Source: Deltaproteobacteria bacterium (GTDB lineage: Bacteria; Acidobacteriota; Thermoanaerobaculia; Multivoradales; JAHZIX01). Taken from it: a stretch of DNA of 64,000 bases. Where the stretch lies: NCBI GenBank assembly GCA_022601195.1, contig JAHZIX010000027.1:1-64000 (forward strand), in the 5' to 3' direction. Numbering within the stretch: the first letter of the stretch is position 1; each line of letters opens with the position of its first letter. The position numbers were made by a program, and so were the translations under genes. Shown here piece after piece: positions 18,916 through 26,595 of this stretch. The notes under the pieces were generated by a model, which was not told where the DNA came from, did not search any database, and saw only the letters and a list, made by a program, of their open reading frames with translations.

Positions 18916-19225
18916 AGAAATTGGTTCTTTAGTCCGGCGATATCGAACTGCTTCCCCGGAAACGGGCAGGCGGGAAGGTATGTCGCAGGGGCAGCTTGCG
19001 TTGCTCGCCTCGAACGAGATTTATCGAGCTTCAGAGGTCGGCGAAAGCTGGGTCAACGGGACGAAAGATGTCGAGGTGGGGCGGAGGTACGTTACTTGGC
19101 TCGAAAGTAACCCCGGTCAGCCATTTGGAAGCGATCTAGGATCGGGACTGATCAGAATTCGAGCGATTTTCCGGGCACTGGATATCCCAGAGGAGAGAAT
19201 TGCTAAGCTACTCCTGGAGCACTGA
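18905..19225 (+). CDS. HTH-like DNA-binding protein on the opposite strand inside the head operon
   Basis: A 106-aa protein starting at ATG 18905 (MARLEIGSLVRRYRTAS). Residues about 25-70 (MSQGQLALLASNEIYRASEVGESWVNG) look like a phage-type XRE helix-turn-helix followed by a C-terminal helix pair. It is the only plus-strand gene between 1 and 28.8 kb, convergent with the Mu-F-like gene (8-bp gap) and divergent from the scaffold gene. It is most simply a moron-type regulator expressed in the lysogen. Longer upstream codons in this frame overlap the scaffold gene and are not used. Confidence 0.72.
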   Translation: MARLEIGSLVRRYRTASPETGRREGMSQGQLALLASNEIYRASEVGESWVNGTKDVEVGRRYVTWLESNPGQPFGSDLGSGLIRIRAIFRALDIPEERIAKLLLEH

Positions 19226-19233
19226 GCGGCTTC

Positions 19234-20217
19234 CTACGAGGGAAGCGCCGCCACCTGCTCCAATGGCCCGGTTTCCGGTGTAGGGAACTGAACTCCTGAG
19301 AGCCCCCCCTCTGACTTAGATCTAAGCTTCTCAGTGCACCGACAAAGGACATGAAACCCAGGCCCTAGGAGCGGCCCTTGAGCGGGATGCACGTAGTGCC
19401 TCTGCCCCACTGGAACGACCTGCCCATCCATCGGCGGGCAAGTATTCGAGCTGCACTTCCCATCGGTGATCACCACCAATTCCTTGAAGTACTCAGTCGA
19501 GAGAGTCTCGGCATTCGCTTCCCAGATCTGCCTCTGCCCCTCAACGAGAGCCTGATGGGCTTCATTCTCCGCGATTGTCCGATAGCGCTCTTTGAGAAGC
19601 TCGTTGTAGCGTCTCTCGGTCAGGTACTGAATCCGGGCCGCAGAATTCTCGGGATCCGCTATGAGTTCTTGAATGTATTTATCGAGGCGTGCGCCGCGAA
19701 ACTTGTCGAGGCCAACTCGTCCTCTGAGTGCGCGGGCTATCTGCTTTGGCGGTTGCCCCCGTCGGACGCCTCGAGTAATCAGATCTCGAAGACCACTTCT
19801 CGTTGTGCGGTCGATTCCAGAGATGAGATCCGCTGAATGGCTGGAAGCCCATTGCGCAGCTGAGGCCCGCAGAGGAGGTCGGCTCAGAGAATCGAGCAGC
19901 AGAGCCTGGAAGGGCTCCAGTATGTCCACAGCGCCCAAACGAGCACCGTTCAGCAACAGACCAACCATCGGCCGCTGAAGGCCCGCGAGTTCACTATTAA
20001 AAGCTGCCCAGTTGAGGGCGTTGACTGCATCGTCAACTCTTCGCGCCTCGATGAGACTGGCGAGTTCGTCCAGCCTCACGCCTTTACGAAGGGCGAGATG
20101 CACCCCTCCCTTGGCCTCAAGAACTTCCGTCAGCGAGATTCCGCCTTCGAGAGCTTCCTCGAGGAGTTTTCTCCAGAAGCGCTCGTCCTCGAAGGCCCTA
20201 AGGGGGAGAGGGGGCAT
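19234..20217 (-). CDS. Minor head protein, Mu gpF / SPP1 gp7 family
   Basis: A 327-aa protein. The C-terminal part has the family pattern: 'RYRTIAENEAHQALVEGQRQ', then 'VVITDGKCSSNTCPPMDGQVV', and a His/Cys-rich 'FHVLCRCTEKL' near residue 290. These proteins assist head morphogenesis and DNA ejection and usually lie next to the portal, as here. Four Cys and one His near the end may bind a metal. Confidence 0.88.
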   Translation of the reverse strand: MPPLPLRAFEDERFWRKLLEEALEGGISLTEVLEAKGGVHLALRKGVRLDELASLIEARRVDDAVNALNWAAFNSELAGLQRPMVGLLLNGARLGAVDILEPFQALLLDSLSRPPLRASAAQWASSHSADLISGIDRTTRSGLRDLITRGVRRGQPPKQIARALRGRVGLDKFRGARLDKYIQELIADPENSAARIQYLTERRYNELLKERYRTIAENEAHQALVEGQRQIWEANAETLSTEYFKELVVITDGKCSSNTCPPMDGQVVPVGQRHYVHPAQGPLLGPGFHVLCRCTEKLRSKSEGGLSGVQFPTPETGPLEQVAALPS

Positions 20218-20223
20218 GCTGGC

Positions 20224-21798
20224 TTAGAGATCTCCGTGAAGAACGTTCTTGAGGGTTGAGTAGGAAGCTCCAACGAGCTCCTGATCGTGCCAGTCCTCTG
20301 CCTGCCTTAGGCCCCTCGCGAGTCCGGCTCTTCTAGGAGAGATACCAATGCCGGCTAGTCGGGTCACGCTGTCGACGTCGTCGGCAGAGATGGGACCAAC
20401 CCAACTCATCAAGTCCTCGGTGAACTCTTCAAAGGTTGTCTCGGCGGGGATAGCCTCACCGTCAATCAGGTTTCGATAGTAGGCCCTAGGACCGAGTGCT
20501 CGGCCTTGATAGATCGCCGAGATCGCTTTCGCCATTTCCGGAGTCAACCGCCTAGAGTCAAAGTCCCGATTCAATTCGAAGGTGGGCTCGGCTTCCTCGC
20601 CGAGGAATCGAGCCATGTCCCGGAGTCCCGACTCAATAGCAGAGGAGCAGGCTCCAGCCAGAGAACCTAGGGTCGAGATGGATCCAGACCTTCTCTCTCG
20701 AATCGCATCCGCGGCCTCGACACCTCGCTTGTCAGCTTCAAGAAGTCGGGCCCCCTGAGCGGTCATCATGCGCTCGGAACGATCCATCGACTTTTCGATG
20801 ACAGCTGCTCCGGAACCGTTCATCTCAACGATGTTGACCGAACCAGACTCGCTGGTTTCGATAGCAGTCGAGCTACCCCAAATAACGCTTCCTTTCGAAG
20901 TTCTTCCGCCGACATGGAGGGCAGCGCCTCCGAGCCAGGTAATTAAGTTCTCCAAAGCAGCTGAGAGCCGGAAATGGTGCAGATTCTCACGGACGAGGTC
21001 CATGAGAACCGGACGATCGACTTTGTGCGAGTTTCCTAGTGAGCTGACTGGGTAGAACGGGATCTTTTCGATCTTGGACCCATCGTGCCACTTAGGGTAG
21101 ACCCGCCCCCCGAAGCGGATCCAGTGGTCGCCCAACTTCCGAAACCTTTCCTGGAAGTATCCGGAACCATCGAGGCCCAACACTAGCTTTTCATCGTCGA
21201 CTTCAGCGGAGAAGACGTCCCCTCCAATTCGCACCTGCTGATCCAGAACCCAGAGGCTCCCGTCACTGGCCCAATTTGGGATGTCTTCTGCCACGAAGAG
21301 GCGGAGAAAGGGTCTTCTTTCGGAGATTGGCGCCTCATCTTCACCGTCAGCTGGTCCCGCGGTGTGGTCCGCAAGAATTCCCAGACGGGTCACGCAAAGG
21401 GACTCGTCGAGAGCCCTCTTCGAGAACTCCACTAGGCTCTGTCCTGCGCCATTGATATTTCCGATCAAGGCCTCGAGGCGAGTACCGGCGTCGACGAAGG
21501 ACGGGTCTCTTCGAAACACCATTCCCGCGAGCATCCTCTTCGTCGCTGAAGAGACCTCATAGTAGTGGGCTCTGCCCACGTAGTCGACGTAGGACGTCGA
21601 ATTGGGCATCGAATCAGGGTCAGGAGGCCACGGACTTGTCTTTGCTGCAGCATCGTGCCCAGGCAGCGGTGGCAGGTAGTCATGCCGCCCGCCTTTGGCG
21701 GCTTTCTTGACGGCCTGATCTCCCGCGAAACCATCTCGACAGGTCCGCCAATCTTCCTTCCGCTCTCTGTAGTCAGGATGGATATCTTCAACAGGCAT
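20224..21798 (-). CDS. Portal protein (DUF4055-like)
   Basis: A 524-aa protein following the large terminase gene by 9 bp. The start 'VEDIHPDYRERKEDWRTCRDGFAGDQAVKKA' and 'YVGRAHYYEVSSATKRMLAGMVFRRDP' match the DUF4055 class of phage portal proteins. Portals form the dodecameric ring at the capsid vertex that docks terminase and tail connectors. Length and position agree. Confidence 0.88.
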   Translation of the reverse strand: MPVEDIHPDYRERKEDWRTCRDGFAGDQAVKKAAKGGRHDYLPPLPGHDAAAKTSPWPPDPDSMPNSTSYVDYVGRAHYYEVSSATKRMLAGMVFRRDPSFVDAGTRLEALIGNINGAGQSLVEFSKRALDESLCVTRLGILADHTAGPADGEDEAPISERRPFLRLFVAEDIPNWASDGSLWVLDQQVRIGGDVFSAEVDDEKLVLGLDGSGYFQERFRKLGDHWIRFGGRVYPKWHDGSKIEKIPFYPVSSLGNSHKVDRPVLMDLVRENLHHFRLSAALENLITWLGGAALHVGGRTSKGSVIWGSSTAIETSESGSVNIVEMNGSGAAVIEKSMDRSERMMTAQGARLLEADKRGVEAADAIRERRSGSISTLGSLAGACSSAIESGLRDMARFLGEEAEPTFELNRDFDSRRLTPEMAKAISAIYQGRALGPRAYYRNLIDGEAIPAETTFEEFTEDLMSWVGPISADDVDSVTRLAGIGISPRRAGLARGLRQAEDWHDQELVGASYSTLKNVLHGDL

Positions 21799-21807
21799 GA
21801 TGCTCTC

Positions 21808-23289
21808 CTAGCGGCCCACCACGATCAGCGGATCGCTTGGCGGTGCTTTCGTAATGAGATAGTGAAGTGCCGCCGCAATGGCGTCGATTTGATCTTTGAA
21901 GAAACCGTTCGGGAAAGAGGCACCCTCTTCTATGAGGTCGTGGTTCCAGTCACCGCGAAGTAGCTCCACCATACCCCTCTGGCAGAGAGAGGAAACAGCT
22001 TCGGCGCGGAGCTCCTTTGCGCTATCGGGACGAAAGCTGTCCGTAATGAATCCGGCAAGCTGCCGGACTAAGGTATCGATTTGAGCGATGCCGCCAGAGC
22101 CCGGCTCTTGCTCGAACAGGATGCGAGTCTCGTGGCCATCTTGGGATGCCGTCTCGAGGATGACTTCGTCTCGCGGTCCGGTCGCCCACTGCCCCTTGAC
22201 GACGGACTTGATCTGAAAAACCTTCCCGTTCCAGCCGCAGAGCGCGCCGGCTGTCCGCTTCCCGCGGTCTTGCGAGCCAGCGAGATCCCAGGAGCGGACC
22301 CAGGTAGCCCTCTGGAGGGGCTGGTCAACGACTCGGAAGCCGCCGCGCTTGAACATGGTCCCTTCCTTGGGGACGGGGCGCTGCTGGAACAGGGAGGCGA
22401 AGAGCTGGCTGTCCCTGCCGCGGAGCTTGTAGAGATCCTTGAGGCCTCGAATCCTCGGGCAGAGGGGCTCCCCTTCGTCTCTCCAGTCAGGAGCCACGGT
22501 GCAGCCCTCGGGGACCGCGATTTGCGTGCGTTCTTTGATTGCCTCGAAGTTGACGATGTGCCAGTCGTCACCGCTCTCAGACTTCGCTAGCTCAAGTTCA
22601 CGGCCGGCGAGGTCGTCGTGGTGCCATCTCGTCAGTTGGATGATGAGAGCGAAGGCGCCGGGGTTGCCACGGGTTCGGAAGTCATGGTTCCAGCCGTGCC
22701 AAACCTTGTCCCGGATGGTTCGGGATTCGGCCTCCTCCTTGCCCTTGAGCGGGTCATCGACCAGGCCGTATCGAAACCCTTTGCCGGTAATGGACCCGCG
22801 GAGACCTGCTGCCCAGATTCCGCCGCCGGCGGAGGTCTGCCAGCGCTTCACGGACTGGGAATCTTGGCGGAGGCTTCCATTGGAGTCGCGAAAGAAGGCT
22901 CGGGCGTCGCGGCTATGCTCCTCGGCGAGGTCGAAGCTGTAGGAGGTGATCCCGAACCACTCCTCCGGATGCTTAAGGATGGTCCAAGTGGGGAAGATCT
23001 TGGCGGTCAGAAGTGACTTGCCGTGGCGGGGCGGCATGAAGACCATGAGCCTCTCGATATCGAGGCTTTCCACGGCTTCGAGATGCTCAGCCAGGGCTTC
23101 GGTGTGCCGGTAGACCTGGAAGCGGGGGTAGACCCTCTTCGCAAACTCCAGGAGGGGAGGGACGGCCTCCGGCAGGAAGTGCTCCTCTAGAGGATCTCGG
23201 GCCTTGAGGGGTGCCTCACCTGAGCCTCCGGCGAAGGAGGGCAGGTAGAGGTCCGCGAGGTCCGGGACGGCGGCAGAAGAAGTGATCAC
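21808..23289 (-). CDS. terL: Terminase large subunit
   Basis: A 493-aa packaging ATPase-nuclease. A Walker A-like 'PPRHGKS' lies at residues 86-92, the Walker B 'YGLVDDP' near 174-180, and the nuclease domain begins with 'SWDLAGS' (Asp335) followed by later acidic residues (EQEPGSGG). It overlaps the small subunit gene by ATGA. It cleaves concatemeric DNA and pumps it through the portal. Confidence 0.96.
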   Translation of the reverse strand: MITSSAAVPDLADLYLPSFAGGSGEAPLKARDPLEEHFLPEAVPPLLEFAKRVYPRFQVYRHTEALAEHLEAVESLDIERLMVFMPPRHGKSLLTAKIFPTWTILKHPEEWFGITSYSFDLAEEHSRDARAFFRDSNGSLRQDSQSVKRWQTSAGGGIWAAGLRGSITGKGFRYGLVDDPLKGKEEAESRTIRDKVWHGWNHDFRTRGNPGAFALIIQLTRWHHDDLAGRELELAKSESGDDWHIVNFEAIKERTQIAVPEGCTVAPDWRDEGEPLCPRIRGLKDLYKLRGRDSQLFASLFQQRPVPKEGTMFKRGGFRVVDQPLQRATWVRSWDLAGSQDRGKRTAGALCGWNGKVFQIKSVVKGQWATGPRDEVILETASQDGHETRILFEQEPGSGGIAQIDTLVRQLAGFITDSFRPDSAKELRAEAVSSLCQRGMVELLRGDWNHDLIEEGASFPNGFFKDQIDAIAAALHYLITKAPPSDPLIVVGR

Positions 23290-23786
23290 TGGGACTGGGC
23301 CTCTTGAGGGCCTCGGCCAATCTCGGCATCGATGGCGGCCATCTGGTCCGGGGTCACGTGCCTTGCGATGATGGCGCGGAGCCGCTGGAGATGGGAGCGG
23401 AAGTCCTGGACCTTGATGCTGCCTTCGTGGTGGCGCCGCTCGATGAAGAGGCCGTGGGTCTTGCCGAGGTACTCGGAGGCCTTGAGGCGGTCCTTCATCG
23501 CGATGTCCGGAGGTTCGTCATCCTCCGACTCGGGCTTTGCTCTGGCGACCTTCGTCCAGAACTGTTGGAGCTCCTCACGGTCGGCGATCAGGCCGTCTTC
23601 GTCGGCGTCGACGCGCTCTTGGATGGCCTCGCGCAGGTAAGGTTTCGTAAGGTTCTCGGCCCCTACCTGCTTCAGGGTTGAGTAGCTACCTTTATACCCC
23701 GCAATCCTCGCCGCTTCCGTAGCGTTTCCTTTGGCCTTCCCCATGTAGGCCTCGACGAACCGCCGCTGTTTCTCCGTGAGCTTCAT
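23286..23786 (-). CDS. terS: Terminase small subunit
   Basis: A 166-aa protein beginning 'LTEKQRRFVEAYMGKAKGNA', the N-terminal helix-turn-helix pattern of the Terminase_2 family, followed by a helical oligomerisation part. It recognises the packaging site on phage DNA. It sits immediately before terL with a 4-bp overlap. Confidence 0.94.
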   Translation of the reverse strand: MKLTEKQRRFVEAYMGKAKGNATEAARIAGYKGSYSTLKQVGAENLTKPYLREAIQERVDADEDGLIADREELQQFWTKVARAKPESEDDEPPDIAMKDRLKASEYLGKTHGLFIERRHHEGSIKVQDFRSHLQRLRAIIARHVTPDQMAAIDAEIGRGPQEAQSQ

Positions 23787-23789
23787 GAC

Positions 23790-24440
23790 CTACTTCGAAC
23801 GGGGCTTGAGGCTCCAATGTGCCTTCTTGAGGCGGGCAAGGATTACTTCTCGTGGCACCCCCATCTCGAGAGAGGCCTCGGTCAGTCGAAAGCCGTTAAA
23901 GAAGTCCCGGTCTTGTTTCAAGGCAGCCTCGATCACATCGCCTACCACCTGCGTCCGATGGAGCTGCAAGCCGTGACGAGCGTCGACTTCCTGAAGGAGG
24001 TACTCTGCTGCGGTTTGTCGATCGAAGGTTTTTGGTTTCTTTTTTTTAGAAGCCTTCCGAGACGTTGTCTTGGCTTGTCGCTTTTCGAGAGAGGCGTTCA
24101 GAACTCTAAGTAACCCCTCTAGACCGTCGTCGTGGAGGTACTCGAGGCATTCAAGTTTTGGTTGAGAGAGAAGGGTAAGTCTCCTTGTCTCTGAGAATGA
24201 CTTACCAGCCATTAGAAACTCGGAAGCTCTCCGAGCATCCTGCTGAGAGATGCTCATAGCGTCTAGTGCCTGAAACGGCGAGATGGTGATGGTCTTGCCG
24301 CAGGAATGCCGGAACAGGGAGTCTCCGGTGGTGGTTCCTCCAGCGGGCCGGAGATCGTGGCCGGTCTTCTGCTGGCACTTTGGGCAGGTGACAGAAAAGG
24401 TGAGGGGGACGCCATGCGAAGGGGTGGTATCGAGGTTCAT
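23790..24440 (-). CDS. Zinc-ribbon and HTH-like phage protein
   Basis: A 216-aa protein starting with a zinc ribbon (CPKC at residues 19-22 and a second Cys/His pair near 45-47), followed by a helix and a basic segment (SRKASKKKKPK), then a C-terminal domain with 'LTEASLEMGVPREVILARLKKA' that resembles a winged or homeodomain-like HTH. It probably binds DNA. It overlaps the HslV-like gene by ATGA and precedes terS by 3 bp, so it could regulate late genes or help packaging. Confidence 0.65.
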   Translation of the reverse strand: MNLDTTPSHGVPLTFSVTCPKCQQKTGHDLRPAGGTTTGDSLFRHSCGKTITISPFQALDAMSISQQDARRASEFLMAGKSFSETRRLTLLSQPKLECLEYLHDDGLEGLLRVLNASLEKRQAKTTSRKASKKKKPKTFDRQTAAEYLLQEVDARHGLQLHRTQVVGDVIEAALKQDRDFFNGFRLTEASLEMGVPREVILARLKKAHWSLKPRSK

Positions 24441-25066
24441 TTCAAGCCTCCTTTCGCGACTGTCGAGGAGGGCGGCAGAACCTCTTCTAGGACCCCTGCT
24501 TTGGTGAGTTCATAGAGGAAGATCGACCCACCAGAGCCGGTATCCCAGTAGATGGCCTGCTCAAGGGCCACTCGCACCGCTTCCCTTGGCGGGAGGTTGA
24601 AGGACAGAGCAGTACTACCGGCCCCGAGAGCGATCTCCCAGCCGGAACCATTCGTACAAAGTTCTTCTGATTGAACCAGGACCGGCGAGAGGCCACTGTC
24701 AACGCTCCAGACCCATCCAGCGGCAGCTAGGCAGAAGCTGCAGCCAATCGACTTGGGTCCGGGGCCGTCTGGCTCCATATTCCATTCCTGATTCGCGAGA
24801 GCATCTCGGAGGTCGCGGCAGACCTGTAGGGAAAAGCCTCTGGCCTCAGATTCGTTTGTGATCGCAGAGGACAGATTCTCGTATTTCAGGCCGGAGGACT
24901 CGAACTCCAGGATGGCTCGGTAGAACCCTGAGGTACCGATCCAGAGTTCACCTAACTGGACCCATTTTCGGCAGGGTGCTCTATTTCGGATTCCGTTCAT
25001 CTGGGATTGAGAGTCGGATCCAAACCAAGTCGTCGATCCGTCGGTGAGCGCTGCGAGGGTCGTCAA
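24437..25066 (-). CDS. Proteasome-like / HslV-like Ntn-hydrolase
   Basis: A 209-aa protein with proteasome beta-fold features. After removal of Met1 it begins with Thr-Thr, as HslV does. Counted from that Thr1, Asp falls at 17 ('GSDSQ') and Lys at 33 ('CRKWV'), the positions of the catalytic Asp17 and Lys33 of HslV and proteasome beta subunits. Later come 'LWIGTSG', 'SIGCSFCLAAAGWVWSVDSGLSP' and 'ALGAG...PPREAVRVALEQAIYWD', which parallel the HslV pattern 'AIGSGG...SAREI'. No HslU-like ATPase is in the window. Since no prohead protease is seen, capsid maturation is one possible role. Confidence 0.82.
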   Translation of the reverse strand: MTTLAALTDGSTTWFGSDSQSQMNGIRNRAPCRKWVQLGELWIGTSGFYRAILEFESSGLKYENLSSAITNESEARGFSLQVCRDLRDALANQEWNMEPDGPGPKSIGCSFCLAAAGWVWSVDSGLSPVLVQSEELCTNGSGWEIALGAGSTALSFNLPPREAVRVALEQAIYWDTGSGGSIFLYELTKAGVLEEVLPPSSTVAKGGLK

Positions 25067-25392
25067 GGTGATGCCTCCTTCTGAGGTTTAGGCGAAGCGT
25101 TCTCCCGAATCCACTCAGCGCCACCAAACGCGGCTACTGTCCGAACTGCGGTCATGAGGTAGCCGAGGCGGCACAGAGGAGTGCTCTCCCTAATCCGGAT
25201 GTCTTCAACTCTCCCGTTCGAGTTGAAGATCATCTTGATTTCCGGCCAGGCCCTGGTAGCAGGTAGCACTACCTGAAATGCATCGGAGGCAACCCGCACC
25301 TGAGCGATACAGGGGGAGCCAGGGACTGGTCGACTAATCCACTTTGAGGCAGGGCGGTAGCCGTGACGGGGGCGGCGGGCGGGGGTACTCAT
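25063..25392 (-). CDS. Hypothetical phage protein
   Basis: A 109-aa basic protein coupled by 4-bp overlaps to the HslV-like gene and the HNH gene. It contains the strands 'IAQVRVASDAFQVVLPA' and 'IKMIFNSNGRVEDIRIRES' and a C-terminal helix. No recognised family. The tight coupling shows it is translated with the replication/packaging operon. Confidence 0.6.
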   Translation of the reverse strand: MSTPARRPRHGYRPASKWISRPVPGSPCIAQVRVASDAFQVVLPATRAWPEIKMIFNSNGRVEDIRIRESTPLCRLGYLMTAVRTVAAFGGAEWIRENASPKPQKEASP

Positions 25393-25817
25393 AGATAGGC
25401 CTCCAGGTACTCCCGAGAGATGATTCCCTTGCGGATCGCTTCCCTCCAGAACCGCTCGGCGGCGGCCCTGAAATCAACCCCAGGAAAGGCGCTCGGGCCC
25501 CGGGCGTGGAGAAGGTTGTGGCACCCTCGGCATTGGGGGACCTGGTGCCGGGCTCTACCGCCGGCCCCACGCGATTTAGCCGCGTGGCTTGGATCCTGGG
25601 CTGGATGTCCGCAGGTGCAGCAGGCGTGGGCGATGAGCCAGGGTACGTAGGCCGGGGGGCCGAATTGCTTCAGCCTGAGAGCCGCTCGGCGCCTCTTGTT
25701 CACCTTCGGGAGGCGCCTACCTCGCTGAAGAGCTTTGCGGCCTTTATTGATGGGGCGACTCCGGCGGAGCGGGCCCTTGGGCCGCAGGGAGGTGCGCTTG
25801 AGGCTGGAGCGGCGCAC
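25389..25817 (-). CDS. HNH-type nuclease of phage recombination class
   Basis: A 142-aa protein. The start is set at GTG 25817, which shares one base with the stop of the previous gene and has GAGGAG upstream; an in-frame TTG at 25859 would overlap by 43 bp. A basic N-terminal tail precedes a zinc/HNH core: 'CCTCGHPAQDPSHAAKSRGAGGRARHQ' and 'VPQCRGCHNLLHARG', like DUF968 and Ref-type nucleases. It probably cuts DNA during replication or recombination. Confidence 0.78.
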   Translation of the reverse strand: MRRSSLKRTSLRPKGPLRRSRPINKGRKALQRGRRLPKVNKRRRAALRLKQFGPPAYVPWLIAHACCTCGHPAQDPSHAAKSRGAGGRARHQVPQCRGCHNLLHARGPSAFPGVDFRAAAERFWREAIRKGIISREYLEAYL

Positions 25818-26341
25818 TACCTGGACTCCTCGAGCGCTAGTTCGACGAGGCCTAGGCAAGAGCGGAGCTTGGTTCTCAGGAGTTCCAATTCCGGGTGGGG
25901 CCCGGGTCCTATCTTCCCGTCGAGGCCTTCGAAGCCAGAGACGTGCTCTCTTACCAGGTCGATGAGTGGGTAGTGGCGATCAGTCTCCCAATCCTTTCCG
26001 CAGAAGCGAACGACGAGGTTTCCCGCGTTCTTGCCGCCGGGCTCAATGTAGAGCTGGTAGCGCTCGGACCTATCGTCTCGGAGGTAGTCTTGAAACGCTT
26101 CGATGACCTGGGTGTCGACGAGCTCCTGAATGCCTTCGGTGATCGAGTCCGGCACCTTACAGAGCCAGGATCGCGGGTTGTAGTTGGTTTCGATCTCTTC
26201 GGGGTCGGGCTCCTGGTGGCCCGAGGCCTTGAGAGCGAGATCGAACCAGGGACGGGCAGCCTTGGGGTGGACGGTCCAGTAGGCCCGGAGCCCGTTTAGG
26301 AGGCATTCGTTAGCGAGGTAGTGGGAGTAGCCGGAACTCAT
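25817..26341 (-). CDS. Hypothetical phage protein
   Basis: A 174-aa protein beginning 'SSGYSHYLANECLLNGLRAYW'. It is acidic, mostly helical, with a Trp/Cys-containing centre. It lies in the replication segment of the leftward operon with 1-bp (TAGTG) and 4-bp overlaps to its neighbours. Function unknown. Confidence 0.6.
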   Translation of the reverse strand: MSSGYSHYLANECLLNGLRAYWTVHPKAARPWFDLALKASGHQEPDPEEIETNYNPRSWLCKVPDSITEGIQELVDTQVIEAFQDYLRDDRSERYQLYIEPGGKNAGNLVVRFCGKDWETDRHYPLIDLVREHVSGFEGLDGKIGPGPHPELELLRTKLRSCLGLVELALEESR

Positions 26342-26595
26342 GCCGCACCTCGCTTCCGCCCTGTCGGCTGCTTCTCAGCGGCAGCTCGAGCCTCTTGCCA
26401 GGATTTGCGAGCAACCTGGACGAGCTCGCACTTCGCGACGGCCACCAAGCCATTGCGGGCCACCCAGGAACCTCCACGGACTTCGCTGGATTGGGTGAGT
26501 ACTCCTTCCAGATTGAAGCTTGCAGTAGCGAGGTCTAGCCACTCGTCTCCGTTGGTGGAGTCCTGGCGAATGGCGACATAGATCGTTTCCCTCAT
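26338..26595 (-). CDS. Small hypothetical phage protein
   Basis: An 85-aa protein coupled to both neighbours by 4-bp overlaps. The beginning 'ETIYVAIRQDSTNGDEWLDLATASFN' looks like beta strands; the end is a basic helix (KSWQEARAAAEKQPTGRKRG). No family recognised. Confidence 0.55.
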   Translation of the reverse strand: MRETIYVAIRQDSTNGDEWLDLATASFNLEGVLTQSSEVRGGSWVARNGLVAVAKCELVQVARKSWQEARAAAEKQPTGRKRGAA

